64,000 bases of DNA from Tetragonia tetragonoides. Lineage: Eukaryota > Streptophyta > Magnoliopsida > Caryophyllales > Aizoaceae. This document shows, piece by piece, positions 22,181 to 34,083 of the stretch. Under the pieces are notes generated by a model. It was not told the origin of the DNA. It saw nothing but the letters and a program-made list of their open reading frames with translations, and did no database searches. The stretch covers positions 13,671,501 to 13,735,500 of the forward strand of contig CM076144.1 of NCBI GenBank assembly GCA_038025085.1, written 5' to 3'. The number at the start of each line of letters is the position of its first letter. Positions within the stretch are counted from its first letter, which is position 1. A program made the translations under genes and the position numbers.

Positions 22181-22547
22181 CAACAAATCTTAACATAGTA
22201 TGATGGTTCGGCGAAATTAAAGCAACAGGGGATCGATTAAAATTGCTAATGACAGAGCAATGGACAAATGGGGCATTTAAATAGCATAAGGTTGGTCAAT
22301 TAAGAAGTACTTAATATTAAGCTGGACCACCCCCAATTGATGGATATGGACCATACATACCCTTAGGCTGGGGAGTGGAGTGCATGATGGTGGGTGTAGC
22401 TTTTCATTGTCACGTTGATAACGACTTACACTCGTGAAGTTTAATGATGAAGATTAAAGAAGGCAAGAGAATTAAACAAAAAAAAATCAACAATATTACT
22501 GTTATTTGTTATTTCTAGTTTCAGCTAGTGAGAAAATTAAAGATGGA

Positions 22548-22683
22548 ATTCTTTGCCTCTCAGTTAAAGATTGTTTTGTGCCCCTTTGGCTTCAGGTTAA
22601 AGAAAGCAAACAATTGAATTCTTTGCCTGTCAACTAAGATTATTTTGCTCCCCTTGGCTTCAGTTTTAAGATAGCAAACAATA
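22548..22683. repeat. Tandem duplication, about 70-bp unit
   Basis: Two copies begin GAATTCTTTGCCT and share TTGGCTTCAG and AGCAAACAAT. The second has small indels. Confidence 0.75.
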
Positions 22684-22717
22684 ATGGTGCTAAGCACTAC
22701 TCAATAGAGCAAAATTA

Positions 22718-22908
22718 TCAATAAGTGGTTGGTGTGAGTGGTTCGGCACTCTCATCCCTTAAGCAAAGTCGAGCGTTCGAATCTTGTGAATAAAAAAAAT
22801 ATTTAGTGAGAGCACTTTACCCATTCGTGGGCCGACTCGGTGCGAACAAGATTAGTCTTGCTGTCCCGGCCAGAAGCTTAGGTGAACCTGTGGTTAAAAA
22901 AAAAAGAA
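22718..22908 (+). mobile_element. tRNA-derived SINE
   Basis: About 190 bp bounded by AGAGCAAAATTA (22,706-22,717) and AGAGCAAAACTA (22,909-22,920), a 12-bp target duplication with one mismatch. It contains a box B-like GCGTTCGAATCTTG at about 22,772-22,785 and ends in an A-rich tail. It has no coding capacity. It is a different family from the SINE at 1,638. Confidence 0.75.
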
Positions 22909-22920
22909 AGAGCAAAACTA

Positions 22921-25056
22921 AGCACATGACTGATTTTGCAAGTCCTCATAAACAAATACGGTAAGGTTCAATTATAGTTCTTTTACAATATTCTCCAGCT
23001 CCCAAGAAAGGTATAAATTGTAGTTTGAGTGAAAAACAAACCTAAAATCTAACTTTGTTAAGGGTCTTTAATGATAAGGTAAAAAGGCAATAAAGCTTCT
23101 GAGGAATCTTTCATTTTTTTGTCAATCTGTGTTGTTTGCTCTAAGGGAAATGGAATATTATTAAGGGTGATAAAATGGTCCCTAGCTAGTCTTTTGGCTT
23201 TGTGAAGCTTAAATTATAGGAAAAGCTACGTGCATATGAATATTTGATGGTTCCTTTTCAGTTTTCAGCTTACCTGTTGCACATATGGATAGGGTGGCTA
23301 TTTGGCCAAACATATGATGTTCCAGGTATTCATCCTTTTGCATTACTAGATAAGCCTCTAGTTAAAGTTTATAGAGGTTTTGATATAAAAGTTTGTTGCC
23401 TGAGTCAGCCTTACTGCTTTACTTTGTTCTGTATTCCCCTAGATTGGTGTAGTGAAAATTGAACTCGTAACTCGCAAAGGACCCATAACCGTTTTTACAG
23501 TTAGCTGTGCTGCTTGGAATTGCTTGATCTCCGAGTCTTGCTATTTGAACTTGTTGGCTAACCTGTACTGTTGTCGATTCTCTGCAGCCTACAACATTGC
23601 GGATCGTCTCATTTTCACTTGCATGCCTGCATTTGTCATGGTAGTTTATCTGTTTTCATAAAATCCTTTACTGACAAACGCTTACATAAGTAACCATTGT
23701 AATCGAGATGATGCTCTTAGGTAGTGTCATATGTACTATGTTTCTTGGAACTCTGACTCAAGGACAAGGTTTAGGTAAAACGTACAAGAGGTAGTCTGGA
23801 GGCCAGATATAGTATTTTCAACAGTTCTGTAGGCTTTTGCTTTAATTTGGAGCACCTGAGTAAGTGAGTAGTGCCATTGTCCAACTGTCTGAGCCGACTG
23901 AGGGTCAGACTCCAGTATTTTGGTTGGAATGAATAGTTTGAGTTGGTAGGCTTAAATCCAATGTATCCAAATTGTGATGGTATCATAAAGAGTATTAACT
24001 TGGAATGTAAGGTGAAATCAGTAGCTCTAACTTTAACTTACATTTCAGTGTAGATGGAAGTTGCACATGCAAAACTGATTATCAGTCATATGCTCAAAAA
24101 ATGACTCTCAGATGACTTAAAAAATAAAGCAATTTGATCAGTATTCTTCTTCGTCCTTCATGTTCTGATTCATGTTGTAATGACCTTGCTATTGATGCGC
24201 CTCCAGAGCCCTATGTTGTTTACAAGCTGGAGTGTACATAAAAGAAATCTTCTTTCACCTAGAAGTTAAAAAGACAAAGGAGGATGTCAATCATATGAAG
24301 CATACTGATTCCTGTATTTGCAACAATGTGTGCTTCAGAGCACACTAAACAGGTCTGCTGAAGCTTCGGCATCCATTTGTTTGGTTTATTCGTTTGATTG
24401 CAATCCTCGATTTCAGTTCCACTTGGATTTCACTAGGATGGGGATTTTCAAATTTCACCTCAGATAACCACAACCCTGTATTGAGGCCACTATTTCCAGT
24501 GCCAATAGCAATGACACTGTAGGGATAGCTTTTACAGTCCCCTAAACTGTCACTTGCAGCTGTAACGACAAATCTGGCACAGAAATTCCACATACCAAAG
24601 TAGCAACCAGTAAACCAGATACACATTTTCTGGGTTCTAGACACAAGTTCACACTGAAAAATGTTAGAAGTGACTCAGTGACGCACTATGCAACATTACT
24701 CACCGATAAAAGTCTGAAGGATACAATATTGTAGCTTGAGAACAGCAAATTTGTTGTTCTAGGCAACTTCTGAAATCTATGCACAAGCTAAGGTTGAATT
24801 TGTTCACAAAATACAAACCGTATGATATCATCACAATTCACACCCAGTCCACGCTATCCAGTAACTAATTCTGGCCCTACAGCATACGACACTGAAAGCC
24901 CATCAATAGCAACGTACCTTATCCAGTTCAGAAATCAAGTATTATCCCCGGCCCATACACTATGAATCTATGATAAACTCTCCCCAGGCATAAAGTCTAC
25001 AGTCTACTAAAAGAAATGGTATATCTTCCACCCAAACCAGTTCTTGCTGGATAGTT
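22921..25056. other. Intergenic region left of the copia element
   Basis: About 2.1 kb without a recognised gene. Open frames at 23,244-23,661 (plus) lack domains. One segment on the minus strand, 24,559-24,459, has exon-like borders and is listed separately. Confidence 0.4.
24459..24559 (-). CDS. Candidate internal exon, unrecognised
   Basis: A 101-bp open segment on the minus strand is bounded by an acceptor (TTGTCGTTACAG) and a donor (GAG then GTGAAATTT). Within a longer open frame it reads ASDSLGDCKSYPYSVIAIG, followed by TGNSGLNTGLWLSE. I found no neighbouring exon that joins in phase and recognise no family. It could be a gene fragment broken before the copia insertion about 0.6 kb away. 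Confidence 0.2.
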
Positions 25057-25192
25057 CCCCTCAGACCCACATGCCCTTCAAGAATTCAAGTTAATTGCTT
25101 GGTTTTCAGTCATTCCAACTTTATGTACAGATATGATATGAGGATTAGGGAGGATAAGAGCGGTCTTACACAGAAGTAAAAATCAATTATAT
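25057..25192. repeat. Left copy of the 136-bp duplication flanking the copia element
   Basis: This sequence, ending AATCAATTATAT immediately before the 5' LTR, recurs at 32,230-32,365 immediately after the 3' LTR. The copies are of equal length with only a few substitutions. Confidence 0.92.
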
Positions 25193-25850
25193 TGAAGGAT
25201 TTATGTCCTGTCAGTCAAGGTGCAAAATTCAGGATTAAATTTTAGAGATAGTTAACTCGTCGATTTAGTAGATCGTAATGTTTAGCTAGAGACCGCTTAC
25301 GATAAATCGGGCCGATTGGATCGGACCAACTACTAAATGCGATGGGCCTAACGGGTCACACACTTAAGTAATCGATGGATCAATAATTAGTTAATGGATC
25401 AAGGAGTCGCATTAATTAATTAATAAGAGAGACCGGTAAGTGGGCCGACCTAGGTAAAGCCCACTATGTGTAGTAGTCAGTTATTAGGTCTTTGGAAACC
25501 CTAATAGTCTGGCCTACAGTTTAAATAGAAGAGAAGGAAGTGGAACTAGGTTATACGTTTTAACTGACTGCATCCTTCTCTCTAAACAACCAAGCACCTC
25601 CATAGCCCAAGGAACGGTTCCTTGTGTTCGTTCTAGCTAACGAACGTGTTTGGATTGATCTAATCGATTGCTGCGTGGACTACGGTAGAGGGATCACACT
25701 TGGAATCCTTATTCGCACCTATTGATATTTAATCGATCAACGAGGCACGCATCAAGAGGTATATTTATGTGTATTTAATGACCCGTTAAGATTCCTGTTT
25801 TTTAGTTATCTTCCGCTTTTATAATTAGATTATTGCAACTAGATCTTTAA
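25193..25850 (+). repeat. 5' LTR of the copia element
   Basis: 658 bp starting TGAAGGATTTATGTCC. The end aligns with the 3' LTR end (AGATCTTTAA against AGATCCTTCA). It contains about 135 bp that are missing from the 3' LTR. Confidence 0.9.
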
Positions 25851-25863
25851 TGGTATCAGAGCC
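25851..25863 (+). other. Copia primer binding site (initiator tRNA-Met)
   Basis: TGGTATCAGAGCC directly abuts the 5' LTR. It is the standard complement of the plant initiator tRNA-Met 3' end. Confidence 0.93.
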
Positions 25864-27375
25864 TAATTAATGGATTAATTAGATCACTTTTATCAACCTT
25901 GTTGCACGAAAAATTAGTATTGTATGGGCTAGATTGTTTCGCTGTTTTGGTTGTGTTGGCAACGATTAGATCGTTACTGTATTATTTTATGCGTGAAATC
26001 ATTGATTAGATCAGTTGTTTATGGCAATTGCTTGCTGCGTCTTTCCAATCCTTGTCCAGTAGTACATAAAGTCAACTATTGTGATTGGATCAATTTTTGT
26101 GTGCTGATTTCACAAAGTTTACAAAGCTTGTTTACAAAAGGTTTGTTCAATCTATTTGAGAGTTTCATGTACGTGATTGCCTGATTGGACTATATGGTAT
26201 AGTTTTAATTGGCTCTTATTGATTCTCACTTTGATTACCGTGAGTGTTACTGCAATAAAGTTAAAGTTTGTGTCTTTGGAAGACTAGAAAATTTAACATG
26301 TTTGCTCAGATCATATTTGGTGTATTTGGGTTAAGATCACTTGCTTGGAGCGTGTAATTGCAATCAGAGACTTGAAATCACAATTGTCTAGGCATATAAT
26401 TGAGCACTCCAGTGTCATGAAACTTGTTTTGTTTGAAGAGCATATAATTATTTTATTTCAATTATTAGATAATTGAATTACTTGTTAATTATATGGCTTT
26501 GGATATATTTTATATTCTATGGGTCACCCATTTTATGGGTGAATGAATATATGATCTAGTATGGCCTAAAATACGGTATGCGCACCGTTTGTATTTTTGT
26601 AACCTAAATACGGTATGTAAAACTGTCGTATTTATGTAATTTATTTTATTGCATTAGCTTTAAGTTGAAATTTCTAAGTACAGTTACAAAATGTAAAGCT
26701 TGAAGAGCAAAGACTTGGAGGAGATCGCGATTCAAGTGGGAGATTTTGAAGATTAGATCTTTATTTTTTTTAGGGGCCATACTAGGATCATTTATTTATT
26801 GCCTTAATTATTGCTTAAATTAGATTTATTGCTTTAATTATTGCATGCCTGATTTATTATATTATTTTAATATAACTATTAGTTCACATATATTAAAGCA
26901 ATTTATTAAATCTCGTCCCAAGGAAATATTGAGTCTATGCCCTCCCAAATAAGGTTCACTCATTACACTTTCGATCATTCATAATGGGCATCGCCAAAGC
27001 GTGACATTATTTTAATCTTGAGTTAATGCGGGTAAGTCTAAGAAGAGATTTACAAGACTATTTTGTTCCCTCAAAGATATGAGTAAGGAGTCCTTACATA
27101 TCGGGGCAAAGGGATAGCCATATTAGATATGCCTATCAACCGAGAGTAATGTTGGACATAATTAGCAAGGATTGCTTACCTATTTTGACTAGTGTGGTTG
27201 ACAAGCCAAAGCTGGGTCACATTAGGGTAAAATGAGGATCTTGGAATTATTTTATTCATAGGGGCACCTTAGAGGATGAATAAAATATTAAATAACTTAT
27301 CTATTTTGGAAATTGATTAAGTTATTTATTGATAAATGTACTAAATTTTTTGCATATTGTTTCTGTTTTGTAGCA
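25864..27375 (+). other. Copia untranslated leader
   Basis: About 1.5 kb between the primer binding site and the polyprotein start, AT-rich and without a domain-bearing frame. It should hold the packaging signal. A unique segment with many short stops begins after about 26,900. Confidence 0.6.
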
Positions 27376-30300
27376 ATGGCCAATGAAAACAATTCAACTT
27401 TTTACCCAAAGTCGTTACTAGACAGCGAACATTTGGTTGGACCAAACAATTACCTGGAGAGTCATCGCAACCTGAGAATAGTTCTCAGGCATGATAAGAA
27501 GGAATGCGTCTCGGAAACGTCTATTCCAGGACTTCCCGAAAAACAAGTGCTTAATGTCGGGAGGGGAAAGAAAGGGGCCACTTCAAAGGGCAACCTGTTG
27601 AAAGGCAAGGGTGGTGTGACCAAGCCTAAGCCTAAGCAACGATTGGCCGCTAAGAAGTCGTCCTTAGCTGCGGATAATCAGTGCTTCCATTGCCAACCAA
27701 AGGGGCATTGGAAGAGGAACTGCCCAAAGCTAAAGGAAGACCTTAAGTATGGAATGGTCTCCATGACTTCAAATGTTTTTGTTATTGAAATCAATCTAGC
27801 TACAACTACTTCTGATTGGATATTGGATATCGGTTGTGGTACTCACATTTGTTCAAATGTGGAGGGACTGAAACAACCTCGGAAGGTAGTTAGAGATGAG
27901 GTGAACCTACGAGTTGCAAATGGGGCCAGGGTGGCTGCTTTGACTGTAGGAACTTATGTTTTGTCGTTGCCCTCAGGCCTTGAACTAGAACTTAATAATT
28001 GTTATTATGTTCCTAGTATAAACAAAAACATCATTTCTCCTTCTGTATTGGATATGGAAGGTTTTGATATGCGTATTAAGAATGGTTCTTATATGGTTTC
28101 AAAAGATGATGTATTTTATTTTAACGCCCGTTTGCATAATGGGCTTTATTTGTTAAATTTCGACAAACATATACTCACCATCAATAACAAAAATGCTAGA
28201 ACTAATGATTCTAATCCCACATATCTATGGCATTGTCGATTAGGCCATATAAATGTGAAACGCGTTCAGAAACTTCTTAAAGAAGGGATTCTGGACTCAT
28301 TTGACTTGGAGTCATTTGATACTTGTGAAACATGTTTACTTGGTAAAATGACAAAGTCATCCTTTCTAGGAAAGGGAGAGCGAGCAAGTGAGCTATTGGG
28401 TCTAATACACTCAGATGTATGTGGACCAATGAGTTCGACTGCAAGAGGTGGGTTTAGTTACTTTATTACATTTACTGATCATTTGAGTAGATATGGATAT
28501 ATTTACTTAATGAAACATAAATCTGAATCTTTTGAAAAATTCAAAGAGTTTCAGAATGAAGTTGAAAATCAGCTAGGCAAGAAAATCAAAGCTCTTCGAT
28601 CGGATCGAGGAGGCGAATATATGAGCCTAGAGTTCAATGAACATCTAAAGGGTTGTGAAGTACTTTCACAACTAACTCCGCCCGGAACACCACAATGAAA
28701 CGGTGTGTCTGAACGGAGGAATCGAACCTTATTAGATATGGTTAGATCAATGATGGGTCACGCCAATCTTCCTATTTCTTTCTGGGGATATGCTCTCGAG
28801 ACGGCAGCTTTCACACTGAACAAGACTCCGTCAAAAGCCGTTGAGAAGACACCACATGAACTGTGGACGGGACGAGTTCCCAAGCTGTCTTTTCTCAAGG
28901 TTTGGGGGTGTGAAGCTTATGTAAAGAGGTTACTCGGCGATAAGCTTGCGCCCAAATCAGACAAAGTTTTCTTTGTGGGTTATCCAAAGGAAACGAAGGG
29001 TTATTATTTCTACAACCGAACTGAGAACAAGGTATTTGTTGCTCGGAATGGTGTCTTTTTGGAGAAGGAATTCCTTTCCAAAGAGACAAGTGGGAGTAAA
29101 GTTCATCTCGAAGAAATTCAATATGAGCAACAAATGGAGATGGATAAGGATTTAGAATCCATCCAAGATGTTTCGGAAACAACTCCAGATTCAACTCTAG
29201 AGGCAACTCCAGAGGTTGAACCAGAATCCACCCTTTGTAGGTCTGATAGAGTTAGGACTCCGACAAATAGATACATTTCAATCTATATAACGGAGAGTCG
29301 TGACATTTTTCTTGTGGAAAGTGAAGAACCCGCCACTTACAAGGAAGCAATGACGAGTCTAAATTCCAGCAAATGGCAATGAGCCATGAAATCCGAAATG
29401 GATTCCATGTCCGAGAATCAAGTCTGGGACTTGGTCGATTTGCCGGATGGAGCTAGGCCCATCGGGTGCAAATGGATCTTTAAGATAAAGACGGACAAGG
29501 ATGGAAACATTCTAGTTTTCAAAGCTAGAATGGTGGCAAAAGGTTATAGACAGATTCAAGGAATTGACTATGATGAAACTTTCTCACCAGTTGCCATGCT
29601 TAAATCCATTAGGATACTCCTAGCAATTGAAGCTCATTATGACTATGAGATTTGGCGAATGAATGTCAAAACCGCCTTCCTGAACGGGGTTCTGGAAGAG
29701 GATGTGTACATGACACAGCCTGAGGGTTTTGTCGATCCTAAGAATGCTGGGAAGGTTTGCAAGCTAAAGAGATCCATCTATGGGTTGAAACAAGCATCCC
29801 GGAGCTGGAATCTGCGTTTCGATGAAGCCATAACTAAATTTGGCTTTATTAAAAATGCAGAAGAACCTTGTGTATACAAGAAGTTCAGTGGGAGAAATAT
29901 TGTCTTCTTGGTCCTGTATGTTGATGACATACTGATCATTGGAAACGGCATTCCAATGCTGGAGTCTGTAAAGGCTTAGCTTGGGAAGTGTTTTCAGATG
30001 AAAGACCTTGGACAGGCAGAGTACATCTTGGGCATCAGGATTTGTCGGGACAGATCCAAAAGGCTAATTGGACTTAGCCAGAGTACGTATATTAATCAGA
30101 TTGTATCTCGATTTAATATGCAAGATGCCAAGGAAGGTTTACTACCTATGAGTCGTGGCACGATTCTTAGCAAGACGCAGGGTCCTAAGACACCTTCTGA
30201 GCAAGAACGCATGAGTAGAGTTCCTTATGCATCAGTTATAGGATCTATCATGTATGCCATGATTTGTACTCATTCGGACATCTCGTATGCTTTGAGTATG

Positions 30301-30876
30301 ACGAGTAGATTTCAAGTCAACCCAGGTGAGGCGCATTGGATTGCGGCCAAGAATATCTTGAAGTATCTGAAAAGAACTAAGGATAAGTTCCTGGTGTATG
30401 GGGGTGAAGAAAAGTTGATTGTGAAAGGTTACACTGATGCGTCCTTCCAGACAGATAGAGACGGTTCTCAATCCCAGTCAGGATTTGTCTTCTGTCTCAA
30501 TGGAGGAGCAGTGTCCTGGAAGAGTGCAAAGCATAGCACTGTGGCAGATTCTACAACAGAAGCGGAGTACATCGCAGCTTCGGAAGCTGCGAAGGAAGCT
30601 GTTTGGATTCGCAAGTTCATAGCTGAACTTGGAGTTGTGCCTGCGGCGGCTGAACCGTTGGCTCTTTATTGTGATATCAATGGAGCCATCGCCCAAGCCA
30701 AGGAGCCAAGGTCACATCAGAAGTCTAAACATGTACATCGCAAATATCACCTTATTAGACAATGCGTCAAAGATGATGATATTAGCATATGCAAGGTTCA
30801 TACAGACGAGAATGTCGCTGATCTATTGACTAAGCCGCTTGATCAGGCAAGCACGAGAGTCACACAGCTTCGATAG
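27376..30876 (+). pseudogene. Copia gag-pol polyprotein with three premature stops
   Basis: One continuous reading frame of 1,166 codons, broken only at 28,696-28,698 (TGA), 29,380-29,382 (TGA) and 29,977-29,979 (TAG). There are no frameshifts. In order: a short gag remnant, a zinc knuckle CFHCQPKGHWKRNC, and protease WILDIGCGTHIC where families have D-T-G. Integrase follows, with the HHCC region (HCRLGHINVKR, then CETC) and the D-D-E landmarks HSDVCGP, RSDRGGEY and SERRNRT. Reverse transcriptase has YVDD, and RNase H has GYTDASFQ and STTEAEYIA. Each stop sits where relatives usually have Trp. Gag passes from SIPGLP almost straight to a Lys- and Gly-rich linker, so most of the capsid region is missing in frame. 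Confidence 0.9.
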
Positions 30877-31706
30877 GGATTCAGCACTTCGGAGATGTTT
30901 AGCTTCATTGTTTTAGATTATGAAATGGTGTTCATGATTAAAACATTGTTATGTACATTTATCACATTAATAAAGTTTTGGTACTATTCAGTTTTCTGTA
31001 TGATTTTGAATATTAATCCAAAATAATATAACACAAATATCCAAATAGGTTATCAAGACGATGTCTTGGATAATGAAACTCTTTTGTGTGAACTGGATTT
31101 TGTGGTTATTTGTCCCTAATCTAGGTGTTAGAAATAGATTCTAATAACCGGTGATGATTAGATTGCAAGTTGATCTCAGTGCCTGTTTCATGGGCTGGAG
31201 ACATGGGATGTCATGGATCATTTGCATAGATATGAATTGGGAATTCATGATCGGACAGACCCACCATGAGAGTTCTTTAAGAACAAGTAGTCATATTAGA
31301 CTCTCATAAAACTATCTTGAACCATTTCTCAAACCTGAGTGGTTATGAATAACGACATGAGGATTGATAATCTGTGATTAATCCTAACGCCTGCGTAACA
31401 GGAGGCAATAACGGATACATCCGGATTATTGAAAATCATGTTGGAATTCATGAATGCACAACACGGGAATTGTCCTCCCTACGGGGATAGTTGTCTTATG
31501 GGCCTCTTGTAGAATTGGGATTGTGAAATGCATGGCCGTGCTCAAATGGATTATTGGATAATCATTTGTCTTAACAATCCAATTCGGGATCAAGAAAAGA
31601 TATGAACATTGTAAGGATGACTAGACTTCTTACCTTACGTTCACATCAAGACATTAAGTGACAAGGGAATGGATTTGCACACTTGTCTTAAGGACAAGTG
31701 GGAGAT
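30877..31706 (+). other. Copia 3' untranslated region and polypurine tract
   Basis: About 830 bp with no domain-bearing frame, ending in AGGACAAGTGGGAGAT, the likely polypurine tract, directly before the 3' LTR. Confidence 0.65.
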
Positions 31707-32229
31707 TGAAGGATTTATGTCCTGTCAGTCAAGGTGCAAAATTCGGGATTAAACTTCAGAGATAGTTAACTCGTCGATTTAGTAGATCGTAATGTTTAGC
31801 TAGAGACCGCTTACGATAAATCGGGCCGATTGGATCGGACCAACTACTAAATGCGATGGGCCTAACGGGTCACACGCTTAAGTAATCGATGGATCAATAA
31901 TTAGTTAATGGACCTAGGAGTCGCATTAATTAATTAATAAAGAGAGACCGGTAAGTGGGCCAACCTAGGGAAAGCCCACTATGTGTAGTAGTCAGTTATT
32001 AGGTCTTTGGAAGCCCTAATAGTCTGGCCTACAGTTTAAATAGAAGAGAAGGAGGTGGAACTAGGTCTTTGGAAGCACTTGGAATCCTTATTCGCACCTA
32101 TCGATATTTAATCGATCAACGAGGCACGCATCAAGAGGTATATTTATGTGTATTTAATGACCCGTTAAGATTTCTGTTTTTTAGTTGTCTTCCGCTTTTA
32201 TGATTAGATCATTTCAACTAGATCCTTCA
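31707..32229 (+). repeat. 3' LTR of the copia element, internally deleted
   Basis: 523 bp. It matches the 5' LTR at both ends but lacks about 135 bp between GGAACTAGGT and CACTTGGAATCC. At the junction sits CTTTGGAAG, a copy of sequence about 60 bp upstream in the same LTR. Confidence 0.9.
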
Positions 32230-32365
32230 CCTCTCAGACCCACATGCCCTTCAAGAATTCAAGTTAATTGCTTGGTTTTCAGTCATTCCAACTTTATGTA
32301 CAGATATGATATGAGGATTAGGGAGGATAAGAGCGGTCTTACACAGAAGTGAAAATCAATTATAT
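32230..32365. repeat. Right copy of the 136-bp duplication flanking the copia element
   Basis: Begins directly after the 3' LTR and ends AATCAATTATAT, after which the unique sequence TGATAAGACG follows. Same length as 25,057-25,192. Confidence 0.92.
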
Positions 32366-34083
32366 TGATAAGACGAAGTGAAAAATAAATCAGCAGTAAT
32401 TAAATTAGTAAATGACCAAGCAGTTGGTGAACTTCGGTGAAAATGATGCACTGATGATGGAGCAAAAGTGAACATAAGGAAGCGCAAAGTCTGAGGATGA
32501 TCTTGAGGTGTTTAAACATCTCGCCGAAGTTAGGAGTGCTAGAATATAGCAGCAAAACTAGGAAGAGAGTAGTGTAATACTGTAATTCAGTGGTTTTTTC
32601 TTAACATTGAGGGGTTCTGATTATGGTTCAAGGAGTTTTTTCGGCCTATTTTTAGACTTTCTGTTTTGTAGATGAGGAGATATCTCGGCTTTTATAGGTT
32701 TATGGGAACTTGTTATGGTGTATTCGCAGAGGTTTTTGAGTGTTCAGTTTTGGAACAAAGGGGAATGCTTTTCTTAGTTGCCATAATGTTTTGCCTTTGG
32801 GGGTATTAATAGTAATCCATTCCATAAGTAGTGTCTTTAGGAGCCCAATGGGCTGTTCAGTTTTGGAACAAAGGGGAATGCTTTTCTTAGTTGCCATATG
32901 CTGCTAGAATGAAGGTGCATATCAAAGTGTCCAACAGGTCGGCGTATTGAGCTATTCTTATACATTTTTCTACTTTCGAGCGAGTTTCGAAAGTCAGTGT
33001 CCTACACAGGCATACACCTTTGTGTGTCATTCAATTTTTTGTGCAGGAATCATGGTAACCTTCACTGTGTCTGTATAGTTATATGGTATATGTCTCTAAA
33101 GTGACACACAAGCACTTTGCTATAGAACACACAAGCACTTACAAGTTAGAACAACCCTAATAATATAAACAGACATGTAATGTAATAATGCTAACCAGCT
33201 ATTGAAGCCACTGAATTGATGGAACTTGGAAGGGTCTCAGAACATCTTCAAGAAGTTAATTTTATGGCCTTGACGAGAAATCATAACTCAAATCATTATC
33301 AAGAGATTGTGATTCGGGGTTCAATTGCAACATACTTAACAGACATTTGAAAGTAATAGATATAGTACTAAATTAAATTAAATGTTCATCAATTTGAGGA
33401 ACAGTTATATTGAGAAATACATGCCTAGTGAACAGCTGAACTCGATCAACGATCACAACACTGTAAAGGTTCCAAAAATTGCCATTTACCCAAATTCTAC
33501 AAATGACTGGCCCGGCAACTGACGCTGCCACTCGTCTCCGGTTAGCCAGCTAAAGAGAGTTGCAACCTTGCAAGGTGCAAGTGCAACCAGCAACAATTTG
33601 AAGGGACGTCAAGCTTTGAGCAGCAAACCATATGCATGTTGGGAGAGCAATTCAAATGTCCGAAAGCCCACAACTTAAAGAGAAGCCGATGGATGGAGTA
33701 CTAAAAAGGAACTAGGCCCAAGTCTTCAATTGGGTGATCTTATAAGATGTTGAATTGACCCACGACTGATACATGCTACATTTTTTTATTTTTTTATCTT
33801 ATTTTATTTTATTTTATTTTATTTTATTTTTTGCTATAAGGACGCATGTAATAGCCCGCAAACCACATGTCAGGTAGCAAATTAATTCATCTTTGATGAG
33901 ATGACGGTCTCATAGTGAAGGAGGCCCTCCCTAAAGAAAAGGTAAATGGGGTTTTAATCTCCCTATATAAATAAGGATTTGAACCCTCGAGCTACTTATT
34001 AGGTTGTGAGGGTGGGGCCCTTACGACTTGTATTTCCACCTCATTCTCGAAAACAACTCTCATGGGACCACTGTAAATGAAAG
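32366..34083. other. Intergenic region right of the copia element
   Basis: No gene recognised. It contains a 45-bp direct repeat (32,741-32,785 and 32,854-32,898) and a TTTTA microsatellite at about 33,799-33,832. Confidence 0.5.
32741..32898. repeat. 45-bp direct repeat, two copies
   Basis: TGTTCAGTTTTGGAACAAAG and the following 25 bp occur at 32,741-32,785 and again at 32,854-32,898 with no visible mismatch, 113 bp apart. Confidence 0.9.

Larger units (their letters stand above)
20893..22705. other. Intergenic region downstream of GT47 copy 2
   Basis: 3' UTR then AT-rich spacer. It holds two short tandem duplications listed separately (22,021-22,180 and 22,548-22,683). No gene was recognised. 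Confidence 0.5.
25193..32229 (+). mobile_element. Ty1/copia LTR retrotransposon, two LTRs, defective
   Basis: A 7.0-kb element with LTRs at 25,193-25,850 and 31,707-32,229. A tRNA-iMet primer binding site directly follows the 5' LTR and a purine-rich tract precedes the 3' LTR. The single polyprotein frame has gag, protease, integrase, reverse transcriptase and RNase H in copia order. It carries three nonsense codons, an apparent gag deletion and an altered protease active site, so it is non-autonomous. The flanks are a 136-bp duplication rather than the usual 5-bp repeat. Confidence 0.93.

Noticed and set aside
23244..23661. Overlapping plus-strand frames of about 70 residues
   Set aside because: No domain or splice context, and codon composition is like the surrounding spacer.
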